32,156 nucleotides of DNA from Pyxidicoccus fallax (GTDB lineage Bacteria > Myxococcota > Myxococcia > Myxococcales > Myxococcaceae): positions 1 through 32,156 of the forward strand of contig NZ_JABBJJ010000125.1 in NCBI RefSeq assembly GCF_012933655.1, in the 5' to 3' direction. Made by a program: the position numbers and the translations under genes. The notes under the pieces are model-generated. The model worked only from the letters and a program-made list of their open reading frames with translations, ran no database searches and was not told where the DNA came from. Below are positions 13,803-21,429 of this stretch, one piece after another. Numbering within the stretch: the stretch's first letter is position 1; every line of letters begins with the position of its first letter.

Positions 13803-15359
13803 ATGCGCACCTTGGAGATGGCGACACGGTACGACGTGGTGGTGGTGGGCTCCGGCTTCGGAGGTTCCATCAGCGCGCTCCGGCTGGCCCAGGCGGGCCG
13901 GTCGGTGGCGGTGCTGGAGCGCGGCCGGCGCTACCGTCCCGGCGAGTTCCCGCGCGACGTGACGCGCGCGGATGAGCTGCTCTGGCGCCACGAGTCGCGG
14001 ACGGAGGCGCAGGGCCTGTATGACGTGCGCTTCCTGTCCGGCATCGGCACGGTGACGGCGAGCGGGGTGGGCGGCGGCTCGCTCATCTACGCCAACGTCC
14101 ACGTGCGGCCGGACCCCGTCGTCTTCGAAGACCCGCGCTGGCCCCGGAGCTACAGCCGCGCCTCGCTGGAGCCGTACTTCGACAAGGTGGCCCGCGAGCT
14201 GCGCCTGGAGCCGGTGCCGGCGTCCATTCCGCTGCGCAAGCGAGACCTCTTCAAGCGGGCCGCCGGGGCCATGCGGCGCGAGACGTTCGACCCGCCCGAG
14301 GCCGTGGCCTGGACGGAGCCCCCCGGCCCGGGCCGCAAGGTGTGCCAGCTCTGCTCGGAGTGCGAGTTCGGCTGCCAGCACGGCGCGAAGAACACGATGG
14401 ACCTGACGTACCTCGCGCGGGCGGAGGCGCTGGGCGCCACGGTGTGGCCGCGCACGCTCGTCTCGCACGTGGAGCCGGTGCACGGGGGCTACCGGGTGCA
14501 CTGCCAGGACCTGGCCACCGGGGAGCGGCGGACGGTGGAGGGCTCGCGCGTGGTGCTGGCCGCGGGCACGCTGGGCTCGGTGGAAATCCTGCTGCGCAGC
14601 CGCGACGGGGCGAAGACGCTGCCCAGGGTGAGCGCGCGGCTGGGGCAGGGGTACTCGGGCAACGGAGACTTCCTGGGCTCGCTGCAGAACGCGCGGGAGG
14701 ACATCCTCCCGTGGGTGGGCCCGGACGTGGCCACGGTGATGCGCTTCACCGACGCGGCGCCGCGCTTCACCCTGGTGAAGGCCACGTTCAACCGGCCAGC
14801 CACCGAGGTGATTGCCGGCATGGGCCAGCCGCGGCTCGGCCCCTTCCAGGGGATTGGCGCGCCGCTGTGGACCTTCCTCGGGCCCGTCGTGCACAAGGCC
14901 TTCGCCAAGGGGCTGCTCAGCAGGCCCATGAACAACCGCGTGAACGCGGCGCGCACGTGCAACCTCTTCGGTATCGGCCAGGACAACGCCAACGGGCGCA
15001 TGCGCCTGAAGGGCGGCCGGCTGGACGTCGAGTGGAACTACGCCGGTGAGAACGCGGAGCTGGTGAAGCGCATGTCCGAGGCGATGCGCGAGCTGGCGTC
15101 CCAGTACGGCGGCACGTACGCGCCGCTGGTGACGTGGCAGCTCTTCAAGCGGCCCTTCACGGTGCACTCGCTGGGTGGGGCGCACCTGGCGGACTCGCCC
15201 GAGCGTGGCGTGGTGTCCACCGAGGGCGAGGTGTTCGGCTACCCGGGACTGCACGTGGCGGACGGCTCCGTGATTCCCACCGCCATCGGCTTCCATCCGG
15301 TGATGACCATCAGCGCGGTGTCCGAGCGCATCGCCGAGGCCGTGGCCCGAGGCTTCTGA
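13803..15359 (+). CDS. GMC family FAD oxidoreductase, second copy
   Basis: This protein of about 518 residues (513 if it begins at the ATG at 13818) is a close structural sister of the preceding enzyme without the C-terminal extension. It shows the FAD motif VVVGSGFGGSISALRLAQAG and the same four-Cys cluster (Cys181, 184, 187, 191, counted from 13803) before AKNTMDLTYL. The active-site pair differs: His455 in VHSLGG and His498 in IGFHPVMTI, where the first enzyme has Asn. Both His/His and His/Asn pairs occur among GMC enzymes, so it probably oxidises a different alcohol or ketone in the same pathway. Only 3 bp separate it from the upstream stop, which implies translational coupling. Neither candidate start has ideal Shine-Dalgarno spacing. 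Confidence 0.87.
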   Translation: MRTLEMATRYDVVVVGSGFGGSISALRLAQAGRSVAVLERGRRYRPGEFPRDVTRADELLWRHESRTEAQGLYDVRFLSGIGTVTASGVGGGSLIYANVHVRPDPVVFEDPRWPRSYSRASLEPYFDKVARELRLEPVPASIPLRKRDLFKRAAGAMRRETFDPPEAVAWTEPPGPGRKVCQLCSECEFGCQHGAKNTMDLTYLARAEALGATVWPRTLVSHVEPVHGGYRVHCQDLATGERRTVEGSRVVLAAGTLGSVEILLRSRDGAKTLPRVSARLGQGYSGNGDFLGSLQNAREDILPWVGPDVATVMRFTDAAPRFTLVKATFNRPATEVIAGMGQPRLGPFQGIGAPLWTFLGPVVHKAFAKGLLSRPMNNRVNAARTCNLFGIGQDNANGRMRLKGGRLDVEWNYAGENAELVKRMSEAMRELASQYGGTYAPLVTWQLFKRPFTVHSLGGAHLADSPERGVVSTEGEVFGYPGLHVADGSVIPTAIGFHPVMTISAVSERIAEAVARGF

Positions 15360-15388
15360 ACCCCATTGATGACTTCGAGGAGATGACC

Positions 15389-16432
15389 ATGAACACGCTA
15401 CCCGAGGCCGAGCGGCACGAACTCACGGCGGACGACGGTGTCCCGTTGCAGCTCACCCGATACCAGGGAGGCGCGAAGGGCCCGGTGCTGCTGGTGCACG
15501 GGGCGGGCGTGTGGAGCGGCATGTTCATGCTGCCCACGGTGAAGGAGAACTTCGTGCAGTACCTGGTGCGCCAGGGCTACGACACGTGGCTGCTGGACTG
15601 GCGCGCGAGCGTGGAGCTGCCGCTGCGGCAGTTCACCCTGGACGACGCGGCCCGGTACGACATGCCGGCGGCCGTGCGCCGGATGCGCGAGGTGACGAAG
15701 GCGGACTCGGTGCAGGCGGTGGTGCACTGCGCGGGCTCGGCGGCGTTCTTCATGTCGATGGCGGCGGGGTACCTGCCGGACGTGCGCAGCGTGGTGGCCT
15801 CGCAGGTGGCGCTGCACCACATCGTGCCGCCCGCCACCCAGCTCAAGGCGATGCTGCGGCTGCCGGAGACGCTGGACGTGGCGCTGGACTACCTGTCTCC
15901 GGACGAGGACCCGCAGAACCCGGTGTGGCAGGCGGCCTTCGGCAAGTTCGCGGACCTGCTCAGCCACGAGTGTGACAGCACCGTGTGCCACCGGCTGACG
16001 TTCATGTACGGACACCTGTACCGGCACGCGCGGCTCAACCGCGAGACGCATGAGCGGCTGGACGAGCAGTTCGGCCCCTGCAACATGCTGACGTTCCGGC
16101 ACCTGGCGCAGATGGCGCGCGCGGGGCACGCGGTGGCCTTCGACTACGGCAAGGAGGAGAACCGCCGCCGGTACGGCAATGCGAAGCCTCCGTCCTACCT
16201 GCGGCCCGAGCACCTGCGCCGGCCCATCACCTTCCTGTCGGGAGAGCAGAACGGCACGTACATGCCCGCGTCCACGGAGCTGACATACGAGTGGCTCCGG
16301 GAGGAGAACGGCGCGGACGGGTACCAGCGCAAGGTGCTGGAGGGCTACGGGCACCTGGACACGTTCATGGGTAGCACCGCCGCTCGGGACACGTACCCGG
16401 TCATCGTGGAGTCGCTGGAGGGAATGGCCTGA
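15389..16432 (+). CDS. Alpha/beta hydrolase with Cys nucleophile
   Basis: This 347-residue alpha/beta hydrolase has the oxyanion HG motif in LLVHGAG (residues 34-40). Its nucleophile elbow reads VHCAGS, with Cys114 where most members have Ser in GxSxG, and the catalytic His322 is in GYGHLDTFMG. A Cys nucleophile is known in dienelactone hydrolase and some thioesterase-like or acyltransferase members. It follows the two GMC enzymes by 29 bp and is translationally coupled to the next gene, so it should cleave or transfer an ester or lactone in the same pathway. I recall GMC and hydrolase domains of this type fused in single long proteins elsewhere, which would support the link. The ATG at 15389 has GAGGAG 6 nt upstream; the ATG at 15383 sits directly on that site. 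Confidence 0.83.
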   Translation: MNTLPEAERHELTADDGVPLQLTRYQGGAKGPVLLVHGAGVWSGMFMLPTVKENFVQYLVRQGYDTWLLDWRASVELPLRQFTLDDAARYDMPAAVRRMREVTKADSVQAVVHCAGSAAFFMSMAAGYLPDVRSVVASQVALHHIVPPATQLKAMLRLPETLDVALDYLSPDEDPQNPVWQAAFGKFADLLSHECDSTVCHRLTFMYGHLYRHARLNRETHERLDEQFGPCNMLTFRHLAQMARAGHAVAFDYGKEENRRRYGNAKPPSYLRPEHLRRPITFLSGEQNGTYMPASTELTYEWLREENGADGYQRKVLEGYGHLDTFMGSTAARDTYPVIVESLEGMA

Positions 16433-16842
16433 TGGATACCGTCACCAAGCTTCGCCACGAGCTGCTCCCGCTGCTGGAGGAGCAGGTACGACAGCTCCAG
16501 CTGGAACACCCAGGGGTCGCCATCTCGGTCTGGGACTCGCCCGTGGGCTCGCGCACCACGTATCAGGGCCACTGCCTGGGCATCGACTGCGTCCTCGCGA
16601 ATCAGGGCTCCAACGAGCCGGACAACGTGGCCCTGGAGCTCTCCGTCAAGCACCTGGACCGGGAGCCACTCATTGACGCGGCGATTGTCGGGTGGGGACA
16701 TCCGAGCGACCATGTCGAGGCGGACCTCGTGGTCGAGCCCGTGGCGTTCTCCGAGGAGCAGCTCCGGAGGGTCCTGGACCGGCTCCCCGAGCTCATCGCC
16801 GCGCTTCGGCGGGCGCTCCACCGCGGGCGGCCTCCTTCCTAG
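16432..16842 (+). CDS. Small protein of unknown function, last gene of the GMC operon
   Basis: This 136-residue soluble protein has no signal or membrane segment. Its ATG shares the A of the hydrolase TGA stop (TGATG), so translation is coupled. The N-terminus is a Leu/Glu-rich helix (ELLPLLEEQVRQLQLEHP), followed by strand-like segments (VAISVWDSPVG, GIDCVLANQG, NVALELSVKHLD) and a C-terminal helix. I do not recognise a family. The fold outline, a helix then beta-sheet then helix, suggests a small accessory or binding protein. Codon use matches the operon. It could be a partner of the hydrolase or a dispensable passenger. Confidence 0.7.
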   Translation: MDTVTKLRHELLPLLEEQVRQLQLEHPGVAISVWDSPVGSRTTYQGHCLGIDCVLANQGSNEPDNVALELSVKHLDREPLIDAAIVGWGHPSDHVEADLVVEPVAFSEEQLRRVLDRLPELIAALRRALHRGRPPS

Positions 16843-16847
16843 GAAGG
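16834..16847. other. Palindrome spanning the operon stop codon
   Basis: CCTTCCTAGGAAGG is a 14-bp perfect palindrome that contains the TAG stop of the last operon gene and lies between two convergent genes. With no loop and no T-run it is a poor terminator on its own, but a bidirectional role at this convergent junction is possible. Confidence 0.25.
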
Positions 16848-16892
16848 GGCGTGAGTTGTCAAGAAGCCCTTGATGCCGGGCGGCAGAAGCCG

Positions 16893-18695
16893 CTAGGGAA
16901 AGACGGCGAGCGCCGGCCGCCCCGAGGTTCCATAGGCGTTGTCGTTGTTGGGGATGCGACGGTCCGTCGACCAGGTCGTTCCGTCGAACGTGCCCATCCA
17001 CAGCCAGCCCTTGTCGCTCCGCGACTCGCGGATGCAATAGAGCCTGTCGTTGTACACGACGAGGGCCGGCGACCCCGAGACGCCATAGGCGTCGCCGCTG
17101 TTCGGAATGAGCTGATCCTTCGACCAGGTCGTCCCGTCGAACGTGGCGCACCAGACCCAGCCGCTGCCGTCACGTCCCTGACGAGCGCAGTAGAGCAGGC
17201 CGCGATACGTCGCGAGCCCCGGGGTCCCCGTCGTGCCATAGGCGTCGGAGCTGTTGGGAATGGGCGTGTCCTTCGTCCAGGTGACGCCATCCGTCGTGCT
17301 GGTACACCAGACCCAGCCGCTATCGCTCCTCCCCGCGCGGATGCAATAGAGCTTGTTCTGGTAGACGACGAGCGCTGGCGCTCCGGAGGTGCCCAGGGTG
17401 CCGCCGCTCGTGGAGATGAGCTGGTCATTCGACCAGGTCGTCCCGTTGAACGTGGCGCACCAGACCCAGCCGCTGTCGTCGCGTCCCTCGCGGACGCAGT
17501 AGAGCTTCCCTCGGAATACCGCGAGGGCCGATGGCCCCGAGGTCCCATAGGCGTTGCTGCTGTTCGGGATGAGCGCGTCCTGCGACCAGTTCGTGCCGTC
17601 GTAGCTGGCGCACCAGACCCAGCCACTGTCGTTGCGTCCCTGGCGGAGGCAGTAGAGCTTTTCCCGGTACGCGACGATGCTCGGAGGCCCCGAGGTCCCG
17701 AAGGCGTTGCTGTCGTTCGGAATGAGCTGATCCTTCGACCAGGTCGTCCCGTCGAACGTGGCGCACCAGACCCAGCCGCTGTCGTCGCGTCCCTCGTGGA
17801 CGACGCGGAGCAGGGGCATGGACGTGTTGACGATGCTCACCTCCAGTTCGTTCTCGACGTCGTCGATCGGGCTCGCCGCCCCGAAGGTGCTGCCGTCGCC
17901 GCCCCAGTGGAGGCCTACGATGCGCGACTGCGTGTCGATGACCACCGCGCCGGAGTCGCCCGGGGACGAGTAGGTCCCTCCGTCGTTGGAGACGAAGAGC
18001 TGGTCCTCGAACTGCCACCCGTCCTTGCGCGTTCCGCTGTAGTTGATCCCAGTGACGAGGCCGTTCGTCCAGCCGGTCGTCCTTCCGTACTTCTGCACCG
18101 GATAACCCACGCCGCCGATGTCGTTGATGCCGACCGTGTACTTGCCCTGGACGGCCCCGACACCGAGGACCCAGTTCGTCCAGTTCACGCCGGGCCTGAG
18201 CTTCGCGATGGCACCGTCGACCTTCCGGGAGAGCACATGGTTCGCGACATCGGCGATCTCGTTGCCGCCCTGGACGGTCGGCTGGTACACGGTGCCGTCG
18301 CTGGGCAGGACGTGCTGGTTCGTCAGCAGGCAGAACACGCCGTCGCTCCGACGCCTCACGACCGTCCCCAGCGTGCCAAACCAGTTCTGGAAGGCGATCT
18401 GACATCCCCCCTTGAGCGGCCGGTAGCGCCCCTGGTCCTCGTTGGGGCCAGGTTGGGGATGGACGATGACGTCGGTCGCGACTCCCTGGATTGTCGTGGG
18501 GATCCGCTCCTCCGGCGCGAGCTGATCCTCCGAGAGCTTCTGGGTGACATGGACCACGATGGCGGGCTCGTCGGTCCGCTGGCCGCCGACGACCTTGTAC
18601 CCGATGCTGACGCCGTGGACGCCCGGGAGCTTCAGCAGGTCGATCTCCGTCTGCCGCTTGATGTCGAGGATGCGCTTGTAGTCCTGCGGGTCCAT
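16893..18695 (-). CDS. Trypsin-like serine protease with six C-terminal beta-propeller-like repeats
   Basis: This 600-residue protein has three parts. Residues about 1-80 form a small domain (VHGVSIGYKVVGG...ATDVIV) seen in front of NAL1-type serine proteases. Residues about 95-290 are a chymotrypsin-fold protease with the triad His128 (LLTNQHVL), Asp160 (KVDGAIAKL) and Ser248 (SPGDSGAVV). Residues 295-600 are six tandem repeats of 49-52 residues, each with LYC-x-R-x-GR-x-DSGWVWC, an Asp-box-like FDGTTWS, and a closing YGTSG-x-PAL. Six such units suggest a six-bladed propeller, perhaps glycan binding. No signal peptide is visible from the ATG at 18695, so export, if any, is non-classical. GAGGAAGG lies about 13 nt upstream of the start. 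It is the only gene on its transcript as far as can be seen. Confidence 0.82.
   Translation of the reverse strand: MDPQDYKRILDIKRQTEIDLLKLPGVHGVSIGYKVVGGQRTDEPAIVVHVTQKLSEDQLAPEERIPTTIQGVATDVIVHPQPGPNEDQGRYRPLKGGCQIAFQNWFGTLGTVVRRRSDGVFCLLTNQHVLPSDGTVYQPTVQGGNEIADVANHVLSRKVDGAIAKLRPGVNWTNWVLGVGAVQGKYTVGINDIGGVGYPVQKYGRTTGWTNGLVTGINYSGTRKDGWQFEDQLFVSNDGGTYSSPGDSGAVVIDTQSRIVGLHWGGDGSTFGAASPIDDVENELEVSIVNTSMPLLRVVHEGRDDSGWVWCATFDGTTWSKDQLIPNDSNAFGTSGPPSIVAYREKLYCLRQGRNDSGWVWCASYDGTNWSQDALIPNSSNAYGTSGPSALAVFRGKLYCVREGRDDSGWVWCATFNGTTWSNDQLISTSGGTLGTSGAPALVVYQNKLYCIRAGRSDSGWVWCTSTTDGVTWTKDTPIPNSSDAYGTTGTPGLATYRGLLYCARQGRDGSGWVWCATFDGTTWSKDQLIPNSGDAYGVSGSPALVVYNDRLYCIRESRSDKGWLWMGTFDGTTWSTDRRIPNNDNAYGTSGRPALAVFP
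16896..17813 (-). repeat. Six tandem coding repeats of about 153 bp
   Basis: These are the nucleotide repeats behind the C-terminal domain of the protease gene. Units differ at many positions, but the first and fifth units share a 67-bp identical stretch (17100-17166 and 17715-17781), including third-codon positions. That indicates recent duplication or gene conversion between units. Confidence 0.85.
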
Positions 18696-18747
18696 GCGTG
18701 AGCAAGCCTTCCTCGCGCGGTCATGCGCGCGAGCCTGATGGGCAACG

Positions 18748-18941
18748 ATGAAGTACCGGGCTCCGGGTGTTCACCCCATCCGCGTCTTCGCCGGAGCACA
18801 GCCAGCACCCCGCCGAGAGGGCCTCGGAGGCGCTGTCCTGGCTGTACTGGATGGCAACGGTATCAGGATTTACATGTATTGGCGATACCCGTCCCTACAG
18901 GGGCTGGATGCGGCAGGGCAGCCCCGTCTTTGTCCGGCCCT
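18748..18941 (+). pseudogene. Possible relic of a gene related to the one at 19994
   Basis: A 24-bp segment here (18898-18921, starting CAGGGGCTGG) recurs exactly at 20300-20323 inside the small exported-protein gene, and the match continues with one mismatch to 18929/20331. In the same relative frame both translate to QGLDAAGQ followed by x-RL, and both have RIY just before (with extra codons here). No start with a ribosome-binding site and no full-length homology are present, so I read it as a decayed or partial duplicate rather than a working gene. Confidence 0.35.
18859..18889. promoter_or_regulatory. AT-rich dyad upstream of the protease gene
   Basis: GGTATC (18859-18864) and GATACC (18884-18889) form an inverted repeat around an AT-rich centre that contains TACATGTA. 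It lies about 170 bp upstream of the protease start, in the only AT-rich stretch there. It may be the protease gene's promoter or operator. It also overlaps the putative relic, so it could simply be inherited sequence. Confidence 0.25.
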
Positions 18942-19754
18942 TCACGGCGCCAGCTTCATCCGCCGCACGTCCTCTCGTGCCGCGTCCATGCCGGGCACCT
19001 GAATTGCCGTGAGCACGCGTCCGTCGACCATGACGCCTCGTGGCACGTCCTGCCCCGAGGAGAAGCTCCTCATGATGTCACCCGTGCGCTTGCCGGGTTG
19101 AGGCTCGACGCTGACGATCGTGATGGTTCCGACCTCCAGCGGGCAGCCCACCATCGTGTGCCCGTAGACGCGCTTGCCTGGCGCGCCTCGTACCGGCTCG
19201 ATGACTTCGAAGAGGGTGTCCGCCGGCATCGTCGCCCGCGGCAGTTCCGTCTCGTAGCAGTCGATGACACGCGCGATGGCGGTATGTGGAGCGCGGCGGA
19301 GGTGACTGACGACGTCGGTATCCCCGCCGTGGCTCGCATAGGAGAAGACGGGCCTTCCGTACTGGGCGACGAGCCGGCCACGGTCGTAGCGGTTCTGCGC
19401 CATGACCTCGCCAGCTTCCGACCACTCCGTCCAGTCGCCGTGGGGAAGTCCATCCTTCATGGGACCCTCGGTGGCACGCGTCCCATTGGGATGGAAGGTC
19501 GTGACGAAGTGGGGCTGCCCGTCTCGCATCTCCCCGCGGCGCGTCACCCGTCCCTGGGCGTCCAGCTCCACGAAGGGGCCGTGCTGGAGTGCGCGCTCGC
19601 CTTCGAGGGGGCGCTGACAGGAGTGCAGACTGCCACCGCTCGGGTCCCGCGACGTGTGGAGCACGGCTCCTTCGGGACAGGTGATGCGGCTCGGGTCGGG
19701 CTTGCACGCCGCGAGCGCGGCCAGCGCCAGAACGAAGAGATGTCGATGGTGCAT
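18942..19754 (-). CDS. Lipoprotein with MORN-like repeats
   Basis: This 270-residue protein starts at the ATG at 19754. A short signal (MHHRHLFVLALAALAAC) ends at a lipobox Cys17. The first half of the mature protein contains MORN-2-like units: HGPFVELDAQGRVTRRGEM, then RDGQPHFVTTFHPNGT, then KDGLPHGDWTEWSEAGEV. These fold as short beta-hairpins, often in surface or toxin-associated proteins. The second half (residues about 125-270, with Cys pairs in VIDCYETELP and MVGCPLEVG) is unassigned. An outer-membrane or periplasmic location is inferred from the lipobox. There is no strong Shine-Dalgarno: the start follows a run of eight C. It faces away from the small exported-protein gene. Confidence 0.72.
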   Translation of the reverse strand: MHHRHLFVLALAALAACKPDPSRITCPEGAVLHTSRDPSGGSLHSCQRPLEGERALQHGPFVELDAQGRVTRRGEMRDGQPHFVTTFHPNGTRATEGPMKDGLPHGDWTEWSEAGEVMAQNRYDRGRLVAQYGRPVFSYASHGGDTDVVSHLRRAPHTAIARVIDCYETELPRATMPADTLFEVIEPVRGAPGKRVYGHTMVGCPLEVGTITIVSVEPQPGKRTGDIMRSFSSGQDVPRGVMVDGRVLTAIQVPGMDAAREDVRRMKLAP

Positions 19755-19993
19755 GGGGGGGGCCAGTTCCTGGGAGCCTATCCCAAGGAGATGGGGACTC
19801 GCGGGTGTGGCCTGCTTCGGAACCGCTGATGCTACCCTGGGACGCTGCCCAGGGCGCCTGCCAGGGGGACTACGAGCCCCGCACCCAAGAGACGCTTCCG
19901 GCCGCTCCATGAGGCCATGGGGGCCTCCTCTGTTACGGTACAGCAATCGAGCCTACCCGTTCGAGCTTCAGGTCCGCACAGAGGGAGTACCCC
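19755..19993. promoter_or_regulatory. Divergent intergenic region with a hairpin
   Basis: This region separates the MORN-like lipoprotein and the small exported-protein gene. GAGGCC (19911-19916) and GGCCTC (19922-19927) form a 6-bp stem with a 5-nt loop. The stretch tgttacggtacagcaatc just after it is a plausible -10 region for the rightward gene. GAGGGAG precedes the ATG at 19994 by 7 nt. Confidence 0.35.
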
Positions 19994-20506
19994 ATGCAGA
20001 GCAAGATCGCAGGTCTCGTAGCCGTCTCAGCCATCGTGTTCATGGGCTTCCGCGACAGCGCGGCCCCCGAAATCCCCTATGACCTGGGAGCCGCAAAAGC
20101 CCACTTCATCCCGATGGAGGTTGCCGCGGGCTACACCCGTCACTTCCGCGAGACGCGTGATGCGCTCCATGCACAGCACCCCGGAATGAAGGCGCGGCTG
20201 GCCCTCGAACACTCCGAGAGCTTCAACCGTGACGGCATCGCCGCGCTGCTCAACGCGAAGGACTCCAGCGGCAATCCGGCGGCGGGAGTCCGCATCTACC
20301 AGGGGCTGGATGCGGCAGGGCAGACCCGTCTGGTGCTGGTGCCCTACGACGCGCGCGGGAAGGACATCCTCACGACGCTCTCATCGCCGGGTACGGTCGC
20401 GGTGACATCCGACCGCACCAGCGTCGGCGCGGAAGTCGTTGAGGATGGACTCCGGTGTCCTCCGTCTTGCCCTTCTGAAGACGAGAGCCCCCTCACCGCG
20501 AAGTAA
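19994..20506 (+). CDS. Small exported protein of unknown function
   Basis: This 170-residue protein starts at the ATG at 19994 with GAGGGAG 7 nt before it. The start MQSKIAGLVAVSAIVFMGF looks like a signal peptide or anchor. The middle has an amphipathic stretch (YTRHFRETRDAL), then SESFNRDGIAALLN and a strand pair GVRIYQGLDAAGQTRLVLVPYD with ARGKDIL. The tail GLRCPPSCP contains two Cys. I have seen this general layout (a GxRIY strand, lVpyD, and a CPPxCP tail) in uncharacterised proteins of Bacteroidota and Myxococcota, but I know of no function. It ends 8 bp from the converging hydrolase gene. A piece of it recurs at 18898. Confidence 0.72.
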   Translation: MQSKIAGLVAVSAIVFMGFRDSAAPEIPYDLGAAKAHFIPMEVAAGYTRHFRETRDALHAQHPGMKARLALEHSESFNRDGIAALLNAKDSSGNPAAGVRIYQGLDAAGQTRLVLVPYDARGKDILTTLSSPGTVAVTSDRTSVGAEVVEDGLRCPPSCPSEDESPLTAK

Positions 20507-20514
20507 CCCAGGTC

Positions 20515-21429
20515 TCACCCGGCGATGGTGAAGCGACGGTGGCCCAGCACGCCACCGTCCATCTCCACCACATCCCCCGGCTTCAACATGCGCGGGTTGC
20601 GCCCGTGGGTCCGCAGCGCGGCGCCCAGCCGCGCGGTGGGACCGGGCAACAGCGCCGCCAGCCTCCGCTTCCACGCGGGCACCGTGAAGGCCACGCCCGA
20701 CGGCGTCCCGGTGAGCACCACGTCTCCCTTCTCCAGCACGCCCGAGGACGTCGCGCGCGCCGCCCGCAGCAGCAGCTCGCGCGGCGGCTCGATGAGGTCC
20801 AGGGTCCGGCCCTGCTGCCGCTGCTCTCCATTCACCGTGAGGCGGAGCGTCACGTCCAGACAGGCTCCGCCCTGCGGCGTCTCCGGCACCCAGAGCGTGG
20901 GCCCCGCGACGAGGAACCCCGGGAAGCTCTTCGCCGCGCCCCAGAACGCCATCCGGTCCGCCCGGCCTTCGCCCAGCACCTGCACCGTGCGCGCCGTGAC
21001 GTCATTCGCCAGGAAGTACCCCACCGGCGGCGCGAAGCCGGGCCGCGCCAGGTCCTCCGCGCGCGCATGCTCCAGCAGGAGCAAGCCCAGCTCCACCTCG
21101 TAATCCAGCAGCGCCGGCAGGCTCGAGAACCGCGACGCCACCACCGCGGCGAATCCCGGGTCCAGCTGCTCCACCGCCTCCATCATCATCTCGCGCGAGG
21201 GGCTCACCACGGTGTCCCCGCGCAGCAGCGACGCCGCGGCCTTCGCGAACACCGCCGGCCCGTCCGCCTCGCCGCTCCCTGTCTCGTTGATGTGCGCCGC
21301 GTACGTGAGGCCCAGTGCATGCACCCGCTTCGGCGCCAGCTCCAGTGGCCGCGTCTGGCCAGGAGTCCGCGCCGGATCCAACGCGCGCATGGTGGCGGGC
21401 ACGGCCCGTGAGCTCTTGAGGAACATCAT
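20515..21429 (-). CDS. Fumarylacetoacetate hydrolase-fold enzyme
   Basis: This 304-residue protein carries metal ligands typical of the fumarylacetoacetase/2-hydroxyhepta-diene-dioate isomerase fold: Glu111 and Glu113 in LDYEVELGLLL and Asp143 in LANDVTARTVQ. Later come GDVVLTGTPSGVAF and an ending PGDVVEMDGGVLG. Family members cleave C-C bonds in beta-diketo acids, decarboxylate oxaloacetate, or isomerise enol diacids, using Mg2+. Here KSFPGFLVAGPTLW and a C-terminal insertion (AWKRRLAALLPG) differ from the compact catabolic enzymes. The start ATG (21429) overlaps the upstream gene's TGA as ATGA, so translation is coupled to the CrtC-like protein. The substrate is unknown. Confidence 0.85.
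   Translation of the reverse strand: MMFLKSSRAVPATMRALDPARTPGQTRPLELAPKRVHALGLTYAAHINETGSGEADGPAVFAKAAASLLRGDTVVSPSREMMMEAVEQLDPGFAAVVASRFSSLPALLDYEVELGLLLLEHARAEDLARPGFAPPVGYFLANDVTARTVQVLGEGRADRMAFWGAAKSFPGFLVAGPTLWVPETPQGGACLDVTLRLTVNGEQRQQGRTLDLIEPPRELLLRAARATSSGVLEKGDVVLTGTPSGVAFTVPAWKRRLAALLPGPTARLGAALRTHGRNPRMLKPGDVVEMDGGVLGHRRFTIAG

Noticed and set aside
10683..15296. A leftward open frame of more than 1,500 codons
   Set aside because: It runs antisense through the pseudopilin, both GMC genes and part of the intergenic region, with His/Arg/Pro-rich low-complexity sequence. Such frames are a by-product of high GC at third codon positions.
16896..17813. CRISPR-like or satellite repeat
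   Set aside because: The spacing of about 153 bp and the preserved protein motifs show that these are coding repeats with diverged units, not spacer-repeat structure.
16692..18701. A rightward open frame of 669 codons across the protease gene
   Set aside because: It mirrors the protease on the other strand and its repeats are only the antisense of the six tandem units. The leftward frame has catalytic motifs and a ribosome-binding site.
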